Assembly: GCA_019313245.1 (NCBI GenBank)
Contig: JAFDBP010000118.1
Coordinates: 1 to 38,972 of the forward strand
Length of the DNA stretch: 38,972 nt
Source of the DNA: Deltaproteobacteria bacterium
GTDB lineage: Bacteria; Myxococcota_A; UBA9160; SMWR01
Direction of reading: 5' to 3'
This document shows, in pieces, positions 7,418-16,423 of this stretch; position 1 is the first letter of the stretch; each line of letters opens with the position of its first letter. The position numbers and the translations under genes were made by a program. Under the pieces are notes generated by a model, which saw only the letters and a program-made list of their open reading frames with translations, did not search any database and had not been told where the DNA came from.

Positions 7418-10057
7418 ATGGCTCGGAGTGCGAGCGAAATTCGAGAGTTGTTCCTGCGCTTTTTCGAGGCGAAGGGGCACCAGATCGTCGCGAGCGCTTC
7501 GCTGGTCCCCGAGGGCGACCCGACCCTGTTGTTCACCAACGCGGGGATGGTTCCGTTCAAGAACACCTTCCTGGGTTCGGAAACCCGCGATTACGTTCGG
7601 GCGGTGACCTCCCAGAAGTGCCTGCGCGTATCGGGCAAGCACAACGACCTCGAAAATGTCGGCCACACGCCGCGCCACAACACCTTCTTCGAGATGTTGG
7701 GCAATTTTTCGTTCGGCGATTATTTCAAGCTCGAGGCGATCGAGTACAGCTGGGAGCTGCTCACCGAGCACTTCGAGATCGACCCCGCCCGGCTCGTCGC
7801 CTCGGTGTTTCGCGAAGACGACGAGGCCTACGGCCTCTGGCGCGAGAAGATCGGGCTGCCCGCGGAAAAGATCTTCCGCCTCGACGAAGATGAGAACTTC
7901 TGGTCGATGGGCGAAACCGGGCCCTGCGGCCCCTGCGCGGAAATCCACATCGATTTCGGCGTCAACAGCCAGTGCACGAGCGACAGCTGCGACCCCTCCT
8001 GCGATTGCGGGCGCTGGCTCGAGATCTGGAATCTCGTCTTCATGCAGTTCGATCGCGACGCGGCGGGGAACATGACACCGCTGCCGAAGCCGTCCATCGA
8101 TACGGGTGCGAGTCTCGAGCGCCTGGCGTCCGTCCTGCAGGGCGTGCCGTCGAACTTCGACACCGACCTGTTTCGCGGCATCATGGACCGGATCCAGCGG
8201 GTCTCTGGGGTCGCGCGAGGGGAGGATCCCGAGCGCGACGTCTCGATGAACGTCATCGCCGACCACGCTCGGGCGCTGGTCTTCCTGATCGGCGACGGCG
8301 TGCTGCCCGGCAACGAAGGCCGGGGTTATGTGCTGCGCCGCCTGCTGCGCCGGGCCGCGCGCCACGGCGTGCTGCTGGGCGTGGAGCGGCCCTTCCTGTT
8401 CGACGTCGGCGACGCGGTCATCGACGAGATGGCGGCCGCGTATCCGGAGCTTCGCGACCGGCGCGCCTACATCACGGGCCGCATCCAGCGAGAGGAAGAG
8501 CGCTTCCTCGAAACGCTCTCGAAGGGCCTCGCCCTGCTCGAGGAAGACATCGCCGCACTCGAAAAGAGCGGTTCGAAGATGTTGCCGGGCGAAGCGGTCT
8601 TCAAGCTCTACGACACTTTTGGTTTTCCGGTCGACCTGACGGCAGACATCCTGTCCGGCCGCAACCTCGAAATCGACGAAGCCGGCTTCAACGCTGCGAT
8701 GACCGCACAGCGCCAGAGGGCGCGCGCGGCCTGGAAGGGGAGCGGCGACGAACGCGTCGCGGAAATCTACGCGAAGCTCGCGTCCGACCTCAGTACGCGA
8801 TTCACGGGTTACTCGGGCCTGAGCGGAACTTCGACGATCCGCGCACTGCTGGTCGACGGCGAGAGCCGCGAAGTCGCGAATTGCGGCGAATCGGTGGAGA
8901 TCGTCGTCGACGAGACCCCCTTCTACGCCGAGAGCGGCGGGCAGGTGGGCGACCGGGGCACGCTGCGCGCGTCCGGCGGCGCCGCCGAAATCAGCGACAC
9001 CCAGCGCCCGGCGCTACAGCTCGTGGTTCACCGCGGCGTCGTCAGCGAGGGCGAACTCCGCATCGACAGCGAGGTCGAACTGGCCGTGAACGCCGACGCG
9101 CGCGCGGCGACGGTCCGCAACCACTCCGGCACCCACCTGCTGCACGCGGCGCTGCGCGCCGTGCTGGGAAAACAGGCCATGCAGAAGGGCTCGCTCGTCG
9201 GACCCGATCGCCTGCGCTTCGACTTCACCCACGACGTAGCGATCGAAGACCGCCAGATCGAGGCGATCGAAGATCTCGCAAACGCTTGGATCGAGCAGAA
9301 CGCGCCGTCCAGCGTGCGAGAGATGTCGTATCCCGAGGCGATCGAGGCCGGCGCCGTCGCGATCTTCGACGAGAAATACGGCGACGTCGTGCGCGTGGTC
9401 CAGTTCGGCGACTTTTCGACGGAGCTCTGCGGCGGCACGCACGCTCGCGCGACCGGTGACATCGGCCTGCTCAAGATCCTGTCCGAGTCCAGCATCGCTT
9501 CGGGCGTTCGGCGCATCGAAGCGCTCACGGGACTCGGCGCGCTGAACCACCTCCGCAACCAGGAAAAGGCGCTGCGGAGTGCATCGGAGCTGCTGCGCGT
9601 AACCCCGGCAGAGGTTCCCGCCCGGATCGAGAAGCTGCTCGAAGACCGCCGCAGCGCAGAGCGAGAGATCGAACAGCTCCGATCGGCCCAGCGCGGCGCG
9701 ACCTCGAAAGACCTCACCCGAGACGCCAGAGAAATCGCCGGCGTGCAGGTCATCGCCACCCGGGTCGCGGGCGCCGAAGCCAAAGAGTTGCGCGGCATGG
9801 TGGATGACCTGCGCAGCCAGCTCTCGAGCGGGATCGTCCTGCTGGCTGCAGAGAAGAACGGCCAGGTCTCCCTCGCCCTCGGCGTCACCAGGAACCTCAC
9901 CGACCGCTTCCGCGCCGGCGACATGATCCGCGAGGTCGCGATCGTCGTCGGTGGCAAGGGCGGCGGCAGACCGGATTTCGCACAGGCGGGCGGCAGCGAT
10001 CCGAGCAAGATCGACGCCGCGTTCGACCGACTCGACGCGCTCATCGCAGGGAGCTGA
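7418..10057 (+). CDS. alaS: Alanine--tRNA ligase
   Basis: This 879-residue class II synthetase charges tRNA-Ala and carries its own editing domain. The N-terminal catalytic core starts with SASEIRELFLRFFEAKGH and includes motif-2-like sequence around NVGHTPRHNTFFEMLGNFSFGDYF. The editing-domain zinc site is complete: His569 and His573 in HSGTHLLH, then Cys671 and His675 in CGGTH. The C-terminal C-Ala domain ends with GGKGGGRPDFAQAGG. The ATG at 7418 follows GGAGGA by three bases. Length and motifs are normal. The ispG start follows the stop by two bases, so the two are probably cotranscribed. Confidence 0.97.
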   Translation: MARSASEIRELFLRFFEAKGHQIVASASLVPEGDPTLLFTNAGMVPFKNTFLGSETRDYVRAVTSQKCLRVSGKHNDLENVGHTPRHNTFFEMLGNFSFGDYFKLEAIEYSWELLTEHFEIDPARLVASVFREDDEAYGLWREKIGLPAEKIFRLDEDENFWSMGETGPCGPCAEIHIDFGVNSQCTSDSCDPSCDCGRWLEIWNLVFMQFDRDAAGNMTPLPKPSIDTGASLERLASVLQGVPSNFDTDLFRGIMDRIQRVSGVARGEDPERDVSMNVIADHARALVFLIGDGVLPGNEGRGYVLRRLLRRAARHGVLLGVERPFLFDVGDAVIDEMAAAYPELRDRRAYITGRIQREEERFLETLSKGLALLEEDIAALEKSGSKMLPGEAVFKLYDTFGFPVDLTADILSGRNLEIDEAGFNAAMTAQRQRARAAWKGSGDERVAEIYAKLASDLSTRFTGYSGLSGTSTIRALLVDGESREVANCGESVEIVVDETPFYAESGGQVGDRGTLRASGGAAEISDTQRPALQLVVHRGVVSEGELRIDSEVELAVNADARAATVRNHSGTHLLHAALRAVLGKQAMQKGSLVGPDRLRFDFTHDVAIEDRQIEAIEDLANAWIEQNAPSSVREMSYPEAIEAGAVAIFDEKYGDVVRVVQFGDFSTELCGGTHARATGDIGLLKILSESSIASGVRRIEALTGLGALNHLRNQEKALRSASELLRVTPAEVPARIEKLLEDRRSAEREIEQLRSAQRGATSKDLTRDAREIAGVQVIATRVAGAEAKELRGMVDDLRSQLSSGIVLLAAEKNGQVSLALGVTRNLTDRFRAGDMIREVAIVVGGKGGGRPDFAQAGGSDPSKIDAAFDRLDALIAGS

Positions 10058-10059
10058 AG

Positions 10060-12078
10060 GTGGAACACCGTTTTCTCGCGCATCCGTTCGTCCCCCATCG
10101 GCGTCGCACCCGAGAGGTGCGCGTGGGTGACGTGGGCATTGGCGGCTCGAACCCGATCCGAACCCAGTCGATGACGACCACCGACACCCGAAACACTCAG
10201 GCAACGGTCGATCAAGTCGAACTCCTCGCGTCCGTCGGCTGCGAGATCGTGCGCATCACCGCGCCCTCGTTGACCGACGCCGAAAACCTCGCCGCCATCC
10301 GCAAAGAACTCGACCGGCGCAAGGTTCGCGTTCCGCTGGTCGCCGACATCCACTTCACGCCAAATGCCGCGATGACGGCAGCCCAGTACGTCGAGAAGGT
10401 CCGGATCAATCCCGGGAATTTCGCGGACAAGAAGAAATTTGCGGTGCTCGAGTACACGGATGTCGCCTACGCGGAAGAAATCGAACGCGTCGCGGAAAAA
10501 TTCCGCCCGCTCGTGCGGCGTTGCAAGGAACTCGGCCGCGCGATGCGGATCGGCACGAATCACGGATCCCTCTCCGATCGGATCATGAATCGCTTTGGCG
10601 ACACACCGGCCGGGATGGTGGAGAGTGCGCTCGAATTTCTCGACGTCTGCGAGAGCGAGGGCTTCCGCGACATCGTGTTCAGCATGAAATCGAGCAACAC
10701 GCAGGTCGCCATCCAGGCCTACCGACTCCTCGCCGCTCGGCTCGCCGAGCGATCGCCGAACGAGCCGAGCTATCCGTTTCACCTGGGCGTCACCGAGGCG
10801 GGCGATGGCGAGGACGGGCGCATCAAGAGCGCGATCGGAATCGGCGCTCTGCTCGTCGACGGGATCGGCGACACGATTCGCGTATCGCTCACCGAGCCGC
10901 CGGAGAAAGAAATCCCGATCGCCTCGGCGCTCGCGGCGATCGGTTCCGAGTACGGCGGCGTCGCGGTGGAAGTCGTCGATCCCGGCGCGCCTTTCACCGC
11001 GGATCCCTACGCCCACAACCGGCGCGTGACCCGCAGCGTCGGACCGACCGATACCGACATCGGAAGCGATCACCCGGTGCGGGTCGAAGTCGATCTCGGC
11101 GCAGTTCCATCCGATCCGAAACAAACCGCCGAAGCCCTCGTCCGAAACCTCAAGACATGCCCGGACCTCGCGTGTGAAGGCATCGCGGTACACGTCTCCG
11201 GCCCGAACAATGTGCGCTCTCTGCAGACCTTTGCGGACGCCATTGCCGATGCGGGAATGCCGATCCCGCTCGCGGTTTGCGTTGCACCGGATCTGGTCGC
11301 AGAGTGGCCGGTGGGTGTCGCGCGCGTGGTGATCCGTGCGGCTTCGGCACGCGACGACTCACTGCTCGATGCCGCGGCGATGCGCTGCGCGAAATCTCGC
11401 ACTCCAGTCGAATGGAACATCTGCGGAGACATCGAGAAGATTTCCGACCGCCTCGACCGCGCGCTCGAGGCGAGTGCGCGAGTCGAGCTCGACGAGATCC
11501 TCGTCTCGGTCGAGTCGAGCTTGCCGGTGCACGCCACGCGCCTCGTCGCCGCTCGGCTCGAGGCGCGAGGCGCTTCGGATGTGCCGATCGTGCTTCGACA
11601 TCGACGATCCGCCGACGATTCGGACGTAACCGCCCTACTTCGGGCAGCCCACGTGCTCGGCGCGTCGCTGTGTGACGGCATCGGCGACGCCGTCGCGCTC
11701 GAGGGATTCGGCGAACCCGCACGGGCCGTCGATCTCAGCTATCGCATCCTGCAGGGGGCGCGACTGCGAACCTCGCGCACCGAGTTCATTTCGTGTCCCT
11801 CCTGCGGCCGAACGCTCTTCGATCTCGTCGAGACGACAGAGCGCATCAAGGCGCGCACGGGGCACCTCGTGGGTGTGAAGATCGCGATCATGGGATGCAT
11901 CGTGAACGGGCCCGGCGAAATGGCCGACGCCGACTTCGGTTACGTGGGCTCCGGACCCGGACGCGTCAACCTCTACGTCGGCAAAGATCTCGTCGCGCGC
12001 AACATTGCGGACGATACGGCCGACGACCGGCTCGTGGAGCTGATCCGGGAGAGCGGCCGCTGGGTCGATCCCGTCTGA
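10060..12078 (+). CDS. ispG: 4-hydroxy-3-methylbut-2-enyl diphosphate synthase, long form
   Basis: IspG (GcpE) reductively converts methylerythritol cyclodiphosphate to HMBPP in the MEP isoprenoid pathway, using a [4Fe-4S] cluster. The TIM-barrel part is at the N-terminus (SNPIRTQSMTTTDT, LVADIHFTPNAAM, RINPGNFADK). The cluster domain at the C-terminus has Cys579, Cys582, Cys613 and Glu620 (CPSC, then GCIVNGPGE), with spacing close to the E. coli enzyme. At 672 residues it is the long form with a large extra domain in the middle, as in plants, chlamydiae and Bacteroidetes, whereas E. coli IspG has about 370 residues. Start GTG at 10060. It probably shares the alaS transcript. Confidence 0.95.
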   Translation: MEHRFLAHPFVPHRRRTREVRVGDVGIGGSNPIRTQSMTTTDTRNTQATVDQVELLASVGCEIVRITAPSLTDAENLAAIRKELDRRKVRVPLVADIHFTPNAAMTAAQYVEKVRINPGNFADKKKFAVLEYTDVAYAEEIERVAEKFRPLVRRCKELGRAMRIGTNHGSLSDRIMNRFGDTPAGMVESALEFLDVCESEGFRDIVFSMKSSNTQVAIQAYRLLAARLAERSPNEPSYPFHLGVTEAGDGEDGRIKSAIGIGALLVDGIGDTIRVSLTEPPEKEIPIASALAAIGSEYGGVAVEVVDPGAPFTADPYAHNRRVTRSVGPTDTDIGSDHPVRVEVDLGAVPSDPKQTAEALVRNLKTCPDLACEGIAVHVSGPNNVRSLQTFADAIADAGMPIPLAVCVAPDLVAEWPVGVARVVIRAASARDDSLLDAAAMRCAKSRTPVEWNICGDIEKISDRLDRALEASARVELDEILVSVESSLPVHATRLVAARLEARGASDVPIVLRHRRSADDSDVTALLRAAHVLGASLCDGIGDAVALEGFGEPARAVDLSYRILQGARLRTSRTEFISCPSCGRTLFDLVETTERIKARTGHLVGVKIAIMGCIVNGPGEMADADFGYVGSGPGRVNLYVGKDLVARNIADDTADDRLVELIRESGRWVDPV

Positions 12079-12087
12079 AGCCGCGGA

Positions 12088-12624
12088 TCAGTCCGACTTC
12101 GGCGGGCTCGCGACGTCGATTTCCGTCGGCGGCGCTTCACCGGTCAGCCGCTCCATCTGCTCCAGCGCAGCCAGCGTCCGGGTTTTTGCGATCGCGGGGT
12201 GATCCCGGCCGATCCAGTCGCCGACCAGCAGCGTGAGCGCGACGACCACCAGCACGCCCTCGGTCGCTCCGAGCAGTCCGCCACCGACGCGGTCGACGAA
12301 GCCGAGCCCGGCCGCGCGAGCGCCGCGGCGGATGATGCGCCCGACAATCGTCACGGCCCCGATCGCCACGACGACCAGCAGCACACCGGCCACCCAGGGT
12401 TCGAACGCCCCATGGATGCGGCCCCCGCTGATTTCGCCGACCCAATCGGAAACGGGATCCACGAAGGCCCTGACTGCGAAATAGGCGGCCGCGAGCGAGG
12501 CGAGCGAGAACGCTTCGCGGATCAACCCCAAGAACAAGCCGCGCAGACACGCGAGCGCGATGATGGCGCCCACCGCGATGTCGACCGATTCGAATTCCGC
12601 CACGGTGGGTTCAGTGTAGCCCAT
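12088..12624 (-). CDS. cvpA: CvpA family membrane protein
   Basis: This 178-residue protein has about four hydrophobic helices in the CvpA pattern. It begins with DIAVGAIIALACLRGLFLGL and continues with REAFSLASLAAAYFAVR, GVLLVVVAIGAVTIVGRIIRR and GFVDRVGGGLLGATEGVLVV, the last being a strong family signature. CvpA proteins are inner-membrane proteins linked to colicin V export and envelope stress; the molecular function is unclear. No good ribosome site precedes ATG 12624, so the exact start is uncertain. The gene ends ten bases from the ispG stop, facing it. Confidence 0.85.
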   Translation of the reverse strand: MGYTEPTVAEFESVDIAVGAIIALACLRGLFLGLIREAFSLASLAAAYFAVRAFVDPVSDWVGEISGGRIHGAFEPWVAGVLLVVVAIGAVTIVGRIIRRGARAAGLGFVDRVGGGLLGATEGVLVVVALTLLVGDWIGRDHPAIAKTRTLAALEQMERLTGEAPPTEIDVASPPKSD

Positions 12625-12712
12625 GCGAGCATTGCGTTTGACGGAGACGCGCGGAGACCGCAGGATCGTGGCCGATGGCCGACCCGGAGCGAGACTCGGT
12701 CGTTCCCGGCGG

Positions 12713-12728
12713 TTGATTTACCTATCAT
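12713..12728 (+). promoter_or_regulatory. Weak candidate promoter of the symporter cassette
   Basis: The 158-base gap between divergent cvpA and the symporter cassette contains an AT-rich patch, TTGATTTACCTATCAT (12713-12728). TATCAT matches a -10 box at 5 of 6 positions, but there is no clear -35 at 16-18 bases. Nothing else in the gap is recognisable. Confidence 0.25.
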
Positions 12729-12782
12729 CGCCGCCGCCAGCCGTTCGCTGGCTGCGTCGCTGACGGAACGGGGGAAAATCAC

Positions 12783-12899
12783 GTGATCGCCGGCCTTCCC
12801 TGGAGTGCCTGGATCCTGCTGATCGCTGCGGTCGGGCCGGGCGTGACCCTGACCGCGTACTTCTACGTCCGCCGCCGCCGCGAACGGGAAGATCGCTGA
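12783..12899 (+). CDS. Small single-helix symporter accessory protein (38 residues)
   Basis: This short gene starts at GTG 12783 after GGGGGAAAA, and its TGA overlaps the ATG of the downstream symporter (TGATG). The product is one hydrophobic helix (GLPWSAWILLIAAVGPGVTL, then TAYFYV) followed by a charged RRRREREDR tail. That indicates a single-pass inner-membrane peptide with its basic end in the cytoplasm. Tiny proteins encoded just ahead of sodium:solute symporters are known as symporter small accessory proteins. Position, coupling and layout fit that role, but the family assignment is by analogy. Confidence 0.7.
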   Translation: MIAGLPWSAWILLIAAVGPGVTLTAYFYVRRRREREDR

Positions 12900-14365
12900 T
12901 GCCCTCCGGAGCGATCCTCGCGGTCTTGACCGTCTACGGAATCGTGCTCCTCGCGATCGGCTTCTGGAGTTCGCGCGGATCGGGCAGCGTCGCGGGCTAC
13001 TACGTCGCGGACAAGAGCCTGCCCTCGTGGGTGGTGGCTTTCAGTTCGAACGCCACCGGCGAGAGCGCATGGCTCCTGCTCGGCCTGACCGGCATGGGGT
13101 ACATGATCGGAATCCACGCGCTGTGGATCGTGCTCGGCGAAGTCACCGGTGTCGCGCTCGCGTGGGTGTTCGTCGGCACGCGCTTCAAGGCCTACACCGA
13201 CCGCTACGACTCGATCACGGTGCCCGACTACCTCGAGACCCGGTTCCGGGACTTCCGGCACATCCTGCGCATCGTGAGTGTCACGATCCTGCTGACCATG
13301 GTCACCGCCTACACCGCCGCCCAACTGACCGCATCGGGCAAGACCTTCAGTTCGTTCCTCGGAACCACCTATGAAACCGGCGTGCTGATCGGGCTCGCGT
13401 TCATCCTGTTCTACACCATCGTCGGCGGCTTCAAGGCCGTCGCCTACAACGATCTCCTCCACGGTGTCTTGATGTTTGGCGGCCTGTTCGTGCTGCCGAT
13501 CGTCGGGATCATCGCGGTCGGCGGCTGGAGCGAGCTGACCGCCGGTCTACGCGCAATCGATCCCAAGCTGCTCGAGCCGATGGGGAGTTTCGGCTGGTCG
13601 GCCGCGGGCGTCGCGAGCGCGCTCGGTTTCGTGGGGATCGGCCTGGCTTTTCTCGCCACGCCGCAACTTCTGATCCGCTTCATCTCGGCGAGGGATCGCG
13701 ATGAGATCGTCGAGGGCAGCATCATCGCCGTCATCTGCATCGTCGTGTTCGACCTCGGCGCCGTGTTTGCGGGCATGGCGGGGCGCGTCCTCTTCGACGG
13801 GCTGGCCGATCCCGAGACGATCCTGCCGACGATGAGCGCCGAACTCTTCCCGCCGGTCTTCACCGGCGTCTTCATGGTGGTCGTGCTCGCGGCGATCATC
13901 TCCACGGTCGATTCGCTGCTCATCCTCGCTTCGTCGGCCGTGGTGCGCGACCTGGTCCAGAAGGTCTTCAACCCCAACGTCAGCGATCGCCAGCTCTCCC
14001 TGCTCGGCAGGCTGACGACCGCAGTCGTCGGGTTCGGGGCGCTGGCGTTGGCGCTGCAGGAGGTGCGCATCATCTTCTGGTTCGTTCTCTTCGCGTGGTC
14101 GGGGATCGGGTCGGCGTTCGGCCCCGTCGTGCTGTGCTCGCTGTTCTGGAAGCGAACGACGCGAGCCGGTGTGATCGCGGGCATGATCGCGGGTTTTCTG
14201 GCGACCGTATTCTGGGTGCTGTTCTTCAAGGAGAAGTTCTACGATCTCTACGAGATGATCCCGGGCTTCGCGGCGGGTTTCGCCGCAACCATCGGTGTGA
14301 GCTTGTTCACGCAGGCTCCGGAGGGCGCCGGCGAGGAGATGGACGAGCTCACTGCCGAACCGTGA
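12899..14365 (+). CDS. Sodium:solute symporter (SSS/PutP-like)
   Basis: This 488-residue integral membrane protein has the LeuT-fold sodium:solute symporter pattern of about 13 helices. It starts with ILAVLTVYGIVLLAIGFW, followed by VAGYYVADKSLPSWVVAFS, as in PutP. In the helix 8 region, STVDSLLILASS (about residues 335-346) carries the Ser/Thr positions expected at the second sodium site. The substrate cannot be read from sequence; PutP-like members move proline, pantothenate or other organic solutes. The ATG overlaps the stop of the small accessory gene. A 42-base gap separates it from the molybdoenzyme gene, so one operon is likely. Confidence 0.9.
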   Translation: MPSGAILAVLTVYGIVLLAIGFWSSRGSGSVAGYYVADKSLPSWVVAFSSNATGESAWLLLGLTGMGYMIGIHALWIVLGEVTGVALAWVFVGTRFKAYTDRYDSITVPDYLETRFRDFRHILRIVSVTILLTMVTAYTAAQLTASGKTFSSFLGTTYETGVLIGLAFILFYTIVGGFKAVAYNDLLHGVLMFGGLFVLPIVGIIAVGGWSELTAGLRAIDPKLLEPMGSFGWSAAGVASALGFVGIGLAFLATPQLLIRFISARDRDEIVEGSIIAVICIVVFDLGAVFAGMAGRVLFDGLADPETILPTMSAELFPPVFTGVFMVVVLAAIISTVDSLLILASSAVVRDLVQKVFNPNVSDRQLSLLGRLTTAVVGFGALALALQEVRIIFWFVLFAWSGIGSAFGPVVLCSLFWKRTTRAGVIAGMIAGFLATVFWVLFFKEKFYDLYEMIPGFAAGFAATIGVSLFTQAPEGAGEEMDELTAEP

Positions 14366-14407
14366 TCGCGAGCGGGAAGAGCGCCGATCGATCGAGTAGG
14401 ACGGGGC

Positions 14408-16423
14408 ATGGAACGACGGAAGACCATCTGCCCGCTGGACTGCCCGGATGCCTGCGGCATCCAGGCGAGTCTGGAAAACGGCAAGATCATCCGCCTGGAC
14501 GGAGATGCCGAGCACCCGTTTACCCGGGGATTTCTCTGTCAGAAGGTCCGGACCTATCACCACCGCGTTCAATCCGACGAGCGCGTGTTGTTTCCACAGA
14601 TTCGAACCGGCGCCAAGGGAGATGCGCGTTTCGAGCGGATCTCGTGGGATGAGGCGCTGGAGCTGCTGGCTTCGCGGCTGACCGAGATCAAACGCGAGCA
14701 CGGCGGCGAAGCGCTGTTGCCCTATTGCTATGCGGGCAACATGGGCGCGGTGGCGCGCTGGGCGGGGTATGCGTTCTTCAACCGATACGGGGCCTCTCGG
14801 CTGCAGCAGACCATCTGCTCCAGCGCGGCCAAGGCAGCCTGGGCGGCGCACTGCGGATCGCTCCCGGGAAGCCCGCCCGAAATTGCGTCGCACGCCGATC
14901 TGATCCTGGCCTGGGGCATCGACATCAAGGTCACGAACGTCCACTTCTGGCCACTCGTCACGCAAGCCCGTCGGCGGGGCGCGAAGTTGGCGGTGATCGA
15001 TCCGTATCGGAATGTGACCGCCAGGGCAGCGGACTTCTACTTTCCGATTCGACCCGGCGGAGATGCGGCGCTGGCGCTGGGGCTCGCAAAGCGACTTCTC
15101 GACGAGGGCCGTCTGAATCGGAAATTCATCGATCGATACACGGAGGGCTTCGACGAATTCGCGGCGTCGCTGAACGAGAATTCGATCGACGCGCTGATCG
15201 AAGACAGCGGTCTGGATCGAGAGCAGTTCGAAGCATTGGCCGAGCAGATCGCGCAGAACCCGAAGACGTTCATCCGGATCGGCATCGGGCTCACGCGCAA
15301 CACCACCGGCGCGATGTCGGTGCGCGCAATCGTCTGCCTGGCCGCGGCACTGGGTCTGTTCGATGGGGGGGCGGGGCGCGGTGCACTGCTGATGAGCAAC
15401 GCCTTCCCGGGAGATTCGCGCCGGCTCGAGTTTCCCGAATTGAGCGAGAAGCCGACGCGATCGATCAACATGGTGCAACTCGGGGACGCGCTCACGGTGC
15501 TCGCACCCCCCGTAAAGGCCTTGTTCGTCTATAGCAGCAATCCGCTGAGCGTCGCGCCCGACGCGAGCCGGGTGCGCAAGGGATTGGCGCGGGAGGATCT
15601 GTTCACCGTCGTGCACGAGCAGTTCGTGACACCCACCGCGCGTTACGCAGATCTGCTTCTCCCCGCCACCACCTCGTTCGAAAACTGCGACGTGTACACG
15701 AGCTACGGGCACTTCCAGCTGGGCCGGGTGGAACCGGTGATTCCGGCGCGCGGAGAAGCCCTTAGCAACTTCGACTTGTTCCAGCGCCTGGCCGCAAAGA
15801 TGGGTTACGATGACGCGCCGTTCCGCCAGTCGATTGGCGAGCGTCTCGACTCCTACATCGGCACCCTGCAGGGACTGCCCAACGCAGTTCGCAAAGAAGG
15901 CCTCCGGCCGGGCGCGACCATTACGTCCGACGAAGTCGCATTCGCGGGCAACTACTCGCGCTTCGAGCGGGGGCGCTTCCGCTTTGCGCCACAGCACGTA
16001 GAGCCCGCCGTTCCGCGCGTTCTCCCGAGCCGCGAATTCGCCGACGCAGAACTCGAAGCGCGCTATCCACTCCGGTTGATCACGCCGCCGATGCTCGGGC
16101 TGTTGAATTCGACCTTCGGCGAGCGGTTCCCGAAGTGGATCGGCACGCTGATGATGCATCCGCGGGACGCCGAAGCGCGCAATTTGAGCGCGGGCGAGAC
16201 GGTCGAGGTCTTCAATGGGCGGGGATACAACCGGCGCACGCTCGCAATTTCCGAAGATGCGCAGCCCGGCCTCGTCGTCGCACAGGGCATCTACTGGGAA
16301 AACGATGCGTCGGAATCCACCGGCGTGAACGACTTGACGTCGCAGCAGACCACGGATCTGGGTGGAGGCGGAACCTTTCACGAATCCCTGGTGGATGTTC
16401 GCGGCGCGGGCAGCCGCGCGTAG
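14408..16423 (+). CDS. Molybdopterin-dependent oxidoreductase, DMSO reductase superfamily, cytoplasmic
   Basis: This 671-residue enzyme belongs to the bis-MGD molybdenum/tungsten family. The N-terminal [4Fe-4S] site is complete: Cys8, Cys12, Cys16 and Cys44 (CPLDCPDAC, then GFLC). Cys137 in TICSS lies where the metal-ligand loop is expected and may be the molybdenum ligand. The C-terminal dinucleotide-binding domain contains MMHPRDAEARNLSAGE. There is no twin-arginine signal, so it probably stays in the cytoplasm. No iron-sulfur or membrane-anchor partner genes lie nearby. Its stop is followed immediately by the ATG of a second symporter. Substrate unknown; acetylene-hydratase- or hydroxytransferase-like roles cannot be excluded. 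Confidence 0.88.
   Translation: MERRKTICPLDCPDACGIQASLENGKIIRLDGDAEHPFTRGFLCQKVRTYHHRVQSDERVLFPQIRTGAKGDARFERISWDEALELLASRLTEIKREHGGEALLPYCYAGNMGAVARWAGYAFFNRYGASRLQQTICSSAAKAAWAAHCGSLPGSPPEIASHADLILAWGIDIKVTNVHFWPLVTQARRRGAKLAVIDPYRNVTARAADFYFPIRPGGDAALALGLAKRLLDEGRLNRKFIDRYTEGFDEFAASLNENSIDALIEDSGLDREQFEALAEQIAQNPKTFIRIGIGLTRNTTGAMSVRAIVCLAAALGLFDGGAGRGALLMSNAFPGDSRRLEFPELSEKPTRSINMVQLGDALTVLAPPVKALFVYSSNPLSVAPDASRVRKGLAREDLFTVVHEQFVTPTARYADLLLPATTSFENCDVYTSYGHFQLGRVEPVIPARGEALSNFDLFQRLAAKMGYDDAPFRQSIGERLDSYIGTLQGLPNAVRKEGLRPGATITSDEVAFAGNYSRFERGRFRFAPQHVEPAVPRVLPSREFADAELEARYPLRLITPPMLGLLNSTFGERFPKWIGTLMMHPRDAEARNLSAGETVEVFNGRGYNRRTLAISEDAQPGLVVAQGIYWENDASESTGVNDLTSQQTTDLGGGGTFHESLVDVRGAGSRA

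Noticed and set aside
13547-16381. 944-codon open frame on the minus strand
   Set aside because: It lies opposite the symporter and molybdoenzyme genes and has low-complexity Arg/Asp-rich sequence with no domain.
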